From NCBI GenBank assembly GCA_937941745.1, contig CALDGV010000731.1, forward strand, positions 1-5,870: DNA of 5,870 bases, given 5' to 3'. Below, one piece after another: positions 1 through 5,502 of the stretch; position 1 is the first letter of the stretch, and each line of letters opens with the position of its first letter. This stretch comes from an uncultured Prosthecobacter sp. Lineage in GTDB: Bacteria > Verrucomicrobiota > Verrucomicrobiia > Verrucomicrobiales > Verrucomicrobiaceae. The position numbers and the translations under genes were made by a program. The notes under the pieces are model-generated. The model had not been told where the DNA came from. It did not search any database and saw only the letters and a program-made list of their open reading frames with translations.

Positions 1-935
1 ATGAGTGGGCCTACCATCTCTATAAAGAGATGAAGCAGGCGCACTGGGGGCCGATGAGCGCCGAGATCCAGATGAACCTGGATGCGGAGCAGTGGCATTC
101 AGGCGGGTTGAGCACAGAGGAAAAGGCACTGGTGGCGCTCGGTCTGGGATGGCTGGCCAGCCTGCCGAGGCTGCCAGGAGCCGGACTTCAGCATGGCATC
201 CGCATGCACGTCACTGCTCCTGAATTGAAGCTGGTGCTGGGGCGCGAGCCGCAGGATGCAAATACCCGGCTGGAGGCATTGCTCTTTGCCGCCCAGGTTT
301 TCGGGCTCGATCTGCATGAGTGCGAGGCGCGCTTCAGGCAGGCGGCGATGCTGGCCGAACGCCAGGAATGGCTGCTTCCGCATGAGCAGGCATTCGTGAA
401 GTGTCAGGACCTCCAGAGCGATGCTGCCCAGGGAGTTTTTGCCCGTGCAGTGTTCCTGGCAGGCCCCTGCTTGAAGGGAATGGCCTTTTTCTCGCTGCAT
501 TTGATGATGGCAGAGCTGGAGTCCCAGGGGAAGTGCCCCGGACTGGGGCGCATGATGTCCAAAATCCGCGCCGATGAGGCCTGCTATCTCGATGTCTTCA
601 AGCATCTGCTGGCAGAAGCGGGCACGGAGAACGCAGCTTTGAACACGGACCCTTTCCGTGATGAATTACGGGGTCTTCTGAGCCAGTCGCTGGAGTTGGA
701 GAAAGCCTTTTTGCGCCAGATGCAGCAGGAAACCCTGATGAGTGAAACACGCTTCCGGGAACTCGAGCAACGGCTGGATCAGTTGGCAGATGCCCGGCTT
801 CGCGCCCAGGGTCTGACCCCTCTGGCTCTGCAGCCGCCGCTGCCGCCTGCGCTGGCTGACCAACTTCATGTGCGTGTGGGGCAGCTCGATACAGGCCGGG
901 CTGTCCTGACCCTTTGTGACGACAACGACCTTTAA
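1..935 (+). CDS. Ribonucleotide reductase small-subunit (R2/NrdB-like) paralogue lacking metal ligands, 5'-partial
   Basis: The frame is open from position 3 to the TAA at 933-935. The residues before the Met at 30 (EWAYHLYKE) fit an R2 N-terminus, so the true start lies left of the window. Numbering from that Met, R2 landmarks appear in order: HWGPMSAEIQM (5-15), LSTEEK (27-32), a helix ending LASLP (42-46), FGLD (91-94), LKGMAFFSLHLM (148-159), GKCPGLGRMMSKIRADEACY (167-186), ARLRAQGL (255-262) and a VGQLD tail (283-287). Compared with E. coli NrdB recalled from memory, the spacing allows nearly gap-free alignment and gives D84 to P46, E115 to A77, H118 to R80, Y122 to L84, E204 to K149 and H241 to Y186; only E238 (E183) remains. 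A diiron-tyrosyl radical centre therefore looks impossible. Family membership is fairly sure; function is unknown, perhaps a partner or regulator of a genuine R2 encoded nearby. Confidence 0.75.
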   Translation, partial: EWAYHLYKEMKQAHWGPMSAEIQMNLDAEQWHSGGLSTEEKALVALGLGWLASLPRLPGAGLQHGIRMHVTAPELKLVLGREPQDANTRLEALLFAAQVFGLDLHECEARFRQAAMLAERQEWLLPHEQAFVKCQDLQSDAAQGVFARAVFLAGPCLKGMAFFSLHLMMAELESQGKCPGLGRMMSKIRADEACYLDVFKHLLAEAGTENAALNTDPFRDELRGLLSQSLELEKAFLRQMQQETLMSETRFRELEQRLDQLADARLRAQGLTPLALQPPLPPALADQLHVRVGQLDTGRAVLTLCDDNDL

Positions 936-938
936 TTC

Positions 939-1127
939 ATGACCAAGATGAATGCCGAACCATCCCCCTCTTCACTTCACCCTCAGGCAGTCCGCCCAGA
1001 TGAACTCGAAGCCACCCACACTACCAATCCCGCCTTGGTGGATGACCTGGGGCTCGATGACGAAAAGCTCGGGCCTCGCCAGGAGGACGCGACAAGGATC
1101 ATCGTCTGTGAAGGCGGCTGCGAGTAG
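939..1127 (+). CDS. Small acidic protein with C-terminal CxxxC motif, function unknown
   Basis: This 62-codon reading frame starts 3 bp after the stop of the R2-like gene and ends at a TAG at 1125-1127. No Shine-Dalgarno sequence is visible, so translation would depend on coupling to the upstream gene. A second ATG at 948 is an alternative start. The N-terminal half is rich in Ser, Pro and His. The middle is acidic (DDLGLDDEK, residues 35-43), and the protein ends IIVCEGGCE. The third codon positions are mostly G or C, as in the neighbours, which supports a real gene. I recognise no family. The two cysteines three residues apart at the extreme C-terminus recall the redox-active cysteine tail of ribonucleotide reductase large subunits (E. 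coli NrdA ends CESGACKI). With an R2-like gene just upstream this is suggestive, but it is inference only. It could also be a chance frame. Confidence 0.5.
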   Translation: MTKMNAEPSPSSLHPQAVRPDELEATHTTNPALVDDLGLDDEKLGPRQEDATRIIVCEGGCE

Positions 1128-1144
1128 GCACCGACACAGCTTCC

Positions 1145-1158
1145 GCAGACCAGTCTGC
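1145..1158. promoter_or_regulatory. Perfect 14-bp inverted repeat upstream of the ceramidase-like gene (possible operator)
   Basis: GCAGAC at 1145-1150 is followed by CA and then its exact reverse complement GTCTGC at 1153-1158. The site lies in the 86-bp gap between the small acidic gene and the ceramidase-like gene, 55 bp before the ATG at 1214. The short spacer and the absence of a T-run make a transcription terminator unlikely; a dimeric regulator site is possible. No clear -35/-10 pair was found in this gap. Confidence 0.2.
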
Positions 1159-1213
1159 ATGGCTCTTGGGGCTCTTCTGGAGAGTTTTGCTCCTAGGGCT
1201 GCGTTTGGAAAAA

Positions 1214-2602
1214 ATGCGCTTCCTCAGCCTTTTTGCCTCTGCAGCCCTTCTTACCGCCTCCCATTCTGCCGCGGGTGAGTTTCGTGTCGGAGCTGCGGAG
1301 GTGGACATCACACCGCCTCCTGGCACGCCAATGGCGGGCTACTATGCATTCCGTGCCGTGGGTGGCGTGCTGGACCCCATTTTTGCCAAGGCCATCGTGA
1401 TGGAGCAGGATGGCGTGCATGCGGCCTTGGTGGTGCTCGACCTTTCAGGCACCACGCGCACGATTGTGGAGGCTGCCCGGCGGGCGGTGCAGGCACAATG
1501 TGGCATTGAAGGTGATCATGTGATGATCTCGGCCACGCACACGCATACGGGGCCGCAGCTGGCCCGTGGGTCGCTCATGGATGACATCACCCGGGCGAAC
1601 TCGCCTGAAGGCAAGATCTACATGCAGAGGCTTCCGGACTTTGTGGCCCAGGCCGTGAAGGAGGCGAAAATGAAGCTGGCCCCGGCTCAGCCCAAGGTGG
1701 CGCTGGGACGTGCGGAAGGCATCAGCTTCAACCGTAGGGTGCTGCGCGATGGTGTGGCAGAGGCGGTCTGGCAGCCGAAGAAGATCGACCTTGCCAAAGA
1801 GCGCCCTGCCGGCCCGGTCGATCCCGAGGTGGGTGTGATGGTCTTTGAGGCGGGCGGCCAGCCGGTGGCTGGCTACCTGAACTTTGCCATGCATCCGACA
1901 AGCGTGGGCGGCGGGGTGAAGATTTCTGCGGATTTTCCGGGTGTCTTCTGCCGTCTTGTGCGCGAGCGCCATGGCCCAGGCATGGTCTGCCTTTTTGCCA
2001 ACGGCTGCTGCGGCAACATCAACCATGGCGACTACTTCAGCGGTCGGCGCAGGACCACGCAGGAGCTGGGGACCCGCCTGGCTGATGCAGCCACGGCAGT
2101 CTGGCCTCTGCTGCAGCCGGTGAAGCCGCGCGTGCCAAGAATCCGCTCGGAGCAGGTGACGCTGCAGCGCCGGAGCTTCAGTGAGGCTCAAATCGCCAAG
2201 GCCAAGGACATCGCCAGCCGGATGATGACGGAAAAACTCGGCACTGTGCCGATGGCGGAGGCGGTCTGCATTCTGGAAACAGTGGCCAAGAAGGATGTGC
2301 CCCTGCTGGCGGAGGTGCAGGTGATTTCTCTCAGCGACGATGTGGCTGTGGTGGCACTGCCGGGCGAGATCTTTGTGGAGCTCGGGCTGGCGATCAAAAA
2401 GGCTTCACCCTTCAAGCACACCTTCATCGCTGAACTGGCCAACGGCAGCATCGGCTACGTGCCCAATCGCGAGGCCTTTCCGCAGGGTAATTACGAGGTC
2501 GTCAGTGCCCGTGGGGACATCGGCAGCGGGGAAAAGCTGGTCGAGGTGGCCCTGCGGCTTTTGAAGGAAGTGAAGGATGAGCCGGGCAGTGCCTCCCGCT
2601 GA
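1214..2602 (+). CDS. Secreted neutral/alkaline ceramidase-family protein
   Basis: This 462-residue protein belongs to the neutral/alkaline non-lysosomal ceramidase N-terminal domain family. The ATG at 1214 is chosen because it begins a Sec-type signal peptide (MRFLSLFASAALLTASHSAA, 1-20) and has GGA five bases upstream. A TTG at 1166 would only add residues in front of the signal. After the signal come VGAAEVDITPPPG (25-37), SATHTHTGP (106-114), FAMHPTS (224-230), FANGCCGNINHG (261-272), LPGEIFVELG (382-391) and NGSIGYVPNREAFPQGNYEV (410-429). Compared with the Pseudomonas aeruginosa enzyme from memory, the zinc ligands are present as H109, H227, E385 and Y415. The nucleophilic serine (S274, in a G-[ND]-x-S-P-N loop) aligns with N270. 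The fold and metal site look intact, but ceramide hydrolysis by the known mechanism is doubtful. Export to the periplasm or outside is expected. The substrate is unknown. Confidence 0.85.
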   Translation: MRFLSLFASAALLTASHSAAGEFRVGAAEVDITPPPGTPMAGYYAFRAVGGVLDPIFAKAIVMEQDGVHAALVVLDLSGTTRTIVEAARRAVQAQCGIEGDHVMISATHTHTGPQLARGSLMDDITRANSPEGKIYMQRLPDFVAQAVKEAKMKLAPAQPKVALGRAEGISFNRRVLRDGVAEAVWQPKKIDLAKERPAGPVDPEVGVMVFEAGGQPVAGYLNFAMHPTSVGGGVKISADFPGVFCRLVRERHGPGMVCLFANGCCGNINHGDYFSGRRRTTQELGTRLADAATAVWPLLQPVKPRVPRIRSEQVTLQRRSFSEAQIAKAKDIASRMMTEKLGTVPMAEAVCILETVAKKDVPLLAEVQVISLSDDVAVVALPGEIFVELGLAIKKASPFKHTFIAELANGSIGYVPNREAFPQGNYEVVSARGDIGSGEKLVEVALRLLKEVKDEPGSASR

Positions 2603-2606
2603 GGCC

Positions 2607-2621
2607 GCTGCATCTGGCAGC
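2607..2621 (+). other. Small hairpin just after the ceramidase-like gene
   Basis: GCTGC (2607-2611), a five-base loop and GCAGC (2617-2621) form a short stem 4 bp after the TGA at 2600-2602. A T-rich stretch (about 2633-2644) follows only after a gap of some 11 bases, so this is a poor intrinsic terminator. It may be an RNA 3'-end stabiliser or chance. If it does not stop transcription, lpxI could be co-transcribed with the upstream gene. Confidence 0.2.
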
Positions 2622-2684
2622 CGACTTCCCCTCTTGTTTCTTTGATGGTCTTGTGCTCCAGAGCGAGGCTTCTTCGCCGCACGC

Positions 2685-3500
2685 ATGTCCGTTGATCTCT
2701 CCTCCATCGCCCTCATTGCCGGAAATGGCATCTACCCGGCCACGTTTGTTGCGGCTGCCCGTCGTGCCGGTGTGAAAAGGTTGGTCGCTGCGGCCTTTGA
2801 AAACGAGACCAAGCCGGAGCTGGCGTCTCAGGTGGATGCCATCGCCTGGTTCCGGGTCGGACAGCTTGGCAAGATGATCTCCTTTTTGAAGAAGGAAGGC
2901 ATCACGCAGGCGGTGATGGTCGGGCAGATCGCCCCCAAGAACCTCTTCGACCTCCGGCCTGACCTGCGCACCCTGCTGATGCTGGCGCGCTTGAAGCAGC
3001 GGAATGCGGAGACGCTGTTTGGAGCCATCGGCGATGAAATGGCCAAGGATGGCATCAAACTCCTGCCTGCCACCACGTTCCTGGAAGACCTCATGCCTGC
3101 TGCTGGCCATGTCTGCGGTCCGCAGATCAAAAAGCGGCGCTGGGAGGATGCAGAATATGGATTCCGCATCGCCAAGGAGACCAGTCGTCTCGACATCGGC
3201 CAGACAGTCGTGGTCAAAAACGGCACCGTGCTGGCGGTGGAGGCCTTTGAGGGCACCAATGAAGCTGTAAAGCGTGGCGGTGCCATGGGCCGTGGTGGAG
3301 CGACCATGGTGAAGGTCTCCAAGCCAGGGCAGGACATGCGTTTCGATGTGCCAGTCATCGGGCCGGACACTATCCGGAATGCTGCCAGTGCGGGTGTGGA
3401 TGTGATTGCCATCGAGGCTGGCTGCACCCTCATGCTTGGCGCGGAAGAAGTGCGCCAGGAATGCCAGAACCTGCGCGTGAGCGTGGTGGCGCTCGCATAA
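2685..3500 (+). CDS. lpxI: UDP-2,3-diacylglucosamine pyrophosphatase LpxI
   Basis: This 271-residue cytoplasmic protein matches the LpxI (DUF1009) family in length and in sequence from end to end. LpxI hydrolyses UDP-2,3-diacylglucosamine to 2,3-diacylglucosamine 1-phosphate (lipid X) and UMP, the fourth step of lipid A synthesis, replacing LpxH or LpxG. The N-terminal domain opens with IALIAGNGIYP (8-18) and includes VMVGQIAPKNLFDL (77-90). The C-terminal catalytic domain has DIGQTVVVKNGTVLAVEAFE (170-189), GRGGATMVKVSKPGQDMRFD (202-221), PVIGPDTI (223-230) and AIEAGCTLML (242-251). D221, in the RFDVPVIG motif, matches the aspartate reported as essential in Caulobacter LpxI (D225, from memory). 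The start is the first ATG before the conserved N-terminus; no good ribosome-binding site precedes it. The usual neighbours lpxA, lpxB and fabZ are absent here. The gene shows that the host makes lipid A and is Gram-negative. Confidence 0.93.
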   Translation: MSVDLSSIALIAGNGIYPATFVAAARRAGVKRLVAAAFENETKPELASQVDAIAWFRVGQLGKMISFLKKEGITQAVMVGQIAPKNLFDLRPDLRTLLMLARLKQRNAETLFGAIGDEMAKDGIKLLPATTFLEDLMPAAGHVCGPQIKKRRWEDAEYGFRIAKETSRLDIGQTVVVKNGTVLAVEAFEGTNEAVKRGGAMGRGGATMVKVSKPGQDMRFDVPVIGPDTIRNAASAGVDVIAIEAGCTLMLGAEEVRQECQNLRVSVVALA

Positions 3501-3519
3501 CAGAGAAAGCAACAGGAAG

Positions 3520-3576
3520 TTTTTTCCAAAAAAGACGGGTTACGTCTTGATTTGGGGAAACAAATTCAGAAAAAAT
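3520..3576 (+). promoter_or_regulatory. AT-rich leader of the Sel1-repeat gene with inverted repeat and candidate promoter
   Basis: The 129-bp gap between lpxI and the Sel1-repeat gene is the most AT-rich part of the window. It holds T6-CC-A6 at 3520-3533, a symmetric tract likely to be curved, and an inverted repeat AAGACG (3532-3537)/CGTCTT (3543-3548) with a five-base loop. TTGATT at 3548-3553 and AAAAAT at 3571-3576, 17 bp apart, are a weak candidate -35/-10 pair. A separate promoter for the Sel1 gene is plausible, but the exact elements are guesses. Confidence 0.3.
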
Positions 3577-3629
3577 GAGCGCTTCCCGGCACGGCGGGTC
3601 TTACCGTGCTCCTCACCTTCCAACCCCAT

Positions 3630-5288
3630 ATGCTACTGACCGCACTCAAAGTAAAACTCGCCGCCCTCGTTGCCGTTGCCGGCATCAATACGGACGAGCT
3701 CAAAAATCCGAGCAACGACGTTGTCTCGATTCTCGAGAGCCTTTCCAAAGACCAGACTGCTGCTCAAAAGGCCGTCCAGGACAAGACCACGGGTCCTGAC
3801 GTCAACAAAGCTTTCAACGACGCCGTTGCCAAGATGAACGAACTGGCGGGCAAGAACGACAAGGATGCCCAGTACATCCTGGCCCACTGGGGGGTTCTGA
3901 CCAACAGCAACATCAACGGCATCATCGACCTCTACCGCAAGTCGGCAGCCCAGGGCAATGACCTGGCCCAGGTGGAACTGGCCCAGGTGCTTCTGCAGGC
4001 CTTCCCGCAGGACATGGAGCGTGCCAAGGAAGCTGTGAAGCTGATCCAGGACAGCGAAGCCAAGGACAACAAGCTGGCCCGCCGCCTCCTTGCCAACCTC
4101 TACATCTCCGGTGCTGCCAACGTCGGCATTGAGCAGAGCGTGGACAAGGCCAAGGCGCTCCTCGAGAAGGGCAGCGCTGCTGGTGACGGTGAAGCTACTC
4201 TGGGGCTCAGCCAGCTTTATGCCGCCGGCGTTCCCGGATTGGCCAAGGACGACAAGGTCTCCCTCGACTACCTCATCAAGGCTGCCGAACAGAAAAATGC
4301 CGTGGCTCTCAGCACCTACGCCGCACGTCTTTTTGACGGCGATCCTACCACCGGAAATGCCAAGCCCCTCGTTGCCAAGGATCCTGCCAAGGCCATGAAG
4401 CTCTTTGAAGACGCCGCCAGCAGCGGTTTTGCTGCTGCCAACCGCCTTCTCGGCGCCATTTATGAAAACGGACTCGGCGGCAATGCCCGCGACCTGAAGA
4501 AAGCCGTGGAATACTACACCAAGGCCGCCAACGGCAACGATGCCCAGGCCCTCTTCCGCCTTGGCAACTACTTTGAAGCCGGTCTGCGCAACGGCACGGA
4601 CGACAAGGCTGAGATCCTTCTTCAGCAGAATGCCAAGAGCGCCCTCGACCTCTATCGTCTGGCTGCTCAGAACGGTTCCGCCGAAGCCTTCTACAACGTG
4701 GGTGTGTACTATGAAACCGGCACCGTGGTGGACAAAGACCCTGCCAAGGCGTTCGCCTTCCTGCTCAAGGCCGCCACCTCCAACATCCCTCAGGCTCAGT
4801 TCCGTCTGGCCAACCTGTATCAGCAGGGTGCCGGCACCACGCAGGACCCTGTGGCAGCCCTGGCTTGGTTCGAGCGCTCCGCCCGCGCCAACTTCGCTCC
4901 TGCCCAGATCGCCCTGGGTCAGATCTATGAGTCCAGCGGCAGCTTCGAAGCCGCTGCCATGCAGTATGAAGCCGCCGCCGAGCAGGGCGTGCCTCTTTCC
5001 ATGCTGCGTCTGGCCAGCCTCAACGAGCGCGGCCTGACCAACATTAAGGATAACAAGGCCAACCCCAACCTTCCCCGCGCGCTCGCTTATGCCATGCTCG
5101 CCGTGGACGCCTCCAACAGCAATGAGCTCGCCGTGCAGTATCGCACTGAGCTGGAGAAGAAGATGAAGTCCGACGAAGTGGCCGAGGCCAAGAAGATCTA
5201 CGACAGCAAGAAAAAGGCCGCGACTCCTGCTCCTGCCGAGGAAGCCTCCAAGGGTTCCAGCAAGGCCAGCAAGAAGGGCGGAAATTAA
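3630..5288 (+). CDS. Sel1-repeat (TPR-like) protein, probably exported
   Basis: This 552-residue protein is built of tandem Sel1-like repeats, about 36-residue helix pairs related to TPRs that act as protein-binding scaffolds. Clear units begin near residues 80, 190, 265, 305, 350, 385 and 420, with signatures such as ANRLLGAIYENGLGGN, AEAFYNVGVYYETG and AQFRLANLYQQGAG. A closing segment (LEKKMKSDEVAEAKKIY, 508-524) is typical of the end of Sel1 proteins. A low-complexity basic tail (KGSSKASKKGGN) follows. The N-terminus MLLTALKVKLAALVAVAG looks like a short signal peptide or anchor, so a periplasmic place is likely but unproven. GTG at 3606 is an in-frame alternative start adding eight residues; an in-frame TGA at 3576 rules out starts further left. 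The protein has about 18% alanine and no cysteine. Codons favour GCC, AAG, CTC and GAC more strongly than in the neighbours, hinting at high expression. Partner and role are unknown. Confidence 0.9.
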   Translation: MLLTALKVKLAALVAVAGINTDELKNPSNDVVSILESLSKDQTAAQKAVQDKTTGPDVNKAFNDAVAKMNELAGKNDKDAQYILAHWGVLTNSNINGIIDLYRKSAAQGNDLAQVELAQVLLQAFPQDMERAKEAVKLIQDSEAKDNKLARRLLANLYISGAANVGIEQSVDKAKALLEKGSAAGDGEATLGLSQLYAAGVPGLAKDDKVSLDYLIKAAEQKNAVALSTYAARLFDGDPTTGNAKPLVAKDPAKAMKLFEDAASSGFAAANRLLGAIYENGLGGNARDLKKAVEYYTKAANGNDAQALFRLGNYFEAGLRNGTDDKAEILLQQNAKSALDLYRLAAQNGSAEAFYNVGVYYETGTVVDKDPAKAFAFLLKAATSNIPQAQFRLANLYQQGAGTTQDPVAALAWFERSARANFAPAQIALGQIYESSGSFEAAAMQYEAAAEQGVPLSMLRLASLNERGLTNIKDNKANPNLPRALAYAMLAVDASNSNELAVQYRTELEKKMKSDEVAEAKKIYDSKKKAATPAPAEEASKGSSKASKKGGN

Positions 5289-5312
5289 TCGCTGAAATGA
5301 TGTAAAAACGGC

Positions 5313-5340
5313 TTGTCAAAACATCAGACGCCGCTAGTCT
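5313..5340 (+). promoter_or_regulatory. Candidate sigma-70-type promoter for tRNA-Ala
   Basis: TTGTCA at 5313-5318 and TAGTCT at 5335-5340 are separated by 16 bp and resemble -35 and -10 boxes. Transcription would begin near 5346-5348, some 33 bp before the mature tRNA end at 5380. The -10 box ends exactly where the left arm of the terminator hairpin begins, so the predicted start lies inside that arm. The assignment rests only on box similarity and position. Confidence 0.45.
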
Positions 5341-5372
5341 CCGGCTCCCCAAACCAGGGGAGCCGGTTTTTT
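5341..5372 (+). terminator. Strong rho-independent terminator of the Sel1-repeat gene
   Basis: CCGGCTCCCC (5341-5350) pairs perfectly with GGGGAGCCGG (5357-5366) across a six-base AAACCA loop, giving a 10-bp GC-rich stem. Six T residues follow directly at 5367-5372. The hairpin begins 53 bp after the stop codon of the Sel1-repeat gene and 39 bp before the tRNA, so it should insulate the tRNA from upstream transcription. Confidence 0.92.
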
Positions 5373-5379
5373 ATTTTCC

Positions 5380-5455
5380 GGGGCATTAGCTCAGTTGGTA
5401 GAGCGTCTCAATGGCATTGAGAAGGTCAGCGGTTCGAATCCGCTATGCTCCACCA
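5380..5455 (+). tRNA. tRNA-Ala (anticodon GGC)
   Basis: The 76 bases fold into a full cloverleaf. The acceptor stem is GGGGCAT (5380-5386) with ATGCTCC (5445-5451). The D arm is GCTC/GAGC (5389-5392, 5401-5404) with loop AGTTGGTA. The anticodon stem is TCTCA/TGAGA (5406-5410, 5418-5422) around loop ATGGCAT, with anticodon GGC at 5413-5415. The variable loop is AGGTC, and the T arm is AGCGG/CCGCT with loop TTCGAAT. The discriminator A is at 5452 and CCA is encoded at 5453-5455. The third acceptor pair is G3:U70, the main identity element read by alanyl-tRNA synthetase, which agrees with the anticodon. It reads GCC and GCU, GCC being the favoured alanine codon in this window. No clear T-rich terminator follows before the convergent aat gene. 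Confidence 0.98.
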
Positions 5456-5502
5456 AACCGCGTGTGCACCAAGGGCGGCAAACTGAACTCAGCCGCGGTG
5501 AC

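Noticed and set aside
1166..1213. TTG start extending the ceramidase-like protein by 16 residues
   Set aside because: The ATG at 1214 begins a typical signal peptide; the extension would bury the charged n-region behind another hydrophobic stretch.
952..1278. Plus-strand frame overlapping the small acidic gene and the start of the ceramidase-like gene
   Set aside because: It runs across an untranslated gap and into the signal-peptide region of the next gene in another frame. The coupled frame at 939 has better position and codon use.
1445..2191. Long minus-strand frame opposite the ceramidase-like gene
   Set aside because: It is a shadow of a plus-strand gene with clear family motifs, and its translation shows no domain.
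2502..3512. Long open frame on the minus strand opposite lpxI
   Set aside because: It spans the whole of a well-recognised lpxI gene and the end of the ceramidase-like gene in antisense. Its product is rich in His, Arg and Pro, as antisense frames of GC-rich genes usually are, and matches no family I know.
3532..3548. Minus-strand intrinsic terminator (6-bp stem followed by T residues)
   Set aside because: No minus-strand gene ends here and the stem is short and weak; it is kept only as an inverted repeat in the Sel1 leader.
3575..3799. ATG-started frame overlapping the N-terminus of the Sel1-repeat gene
   Set aside because: Its product is rich in Arg, Ser and Pro with no signal or motif, and from 3630 on it is out of frame with the repeat protein.
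4540..5037. Plus-strand frame inside the Sel1-repeat gene
   Set aside because: It is an out-of-frame shadow; the true frame shows continuous Sel1 repeats over the same bases.
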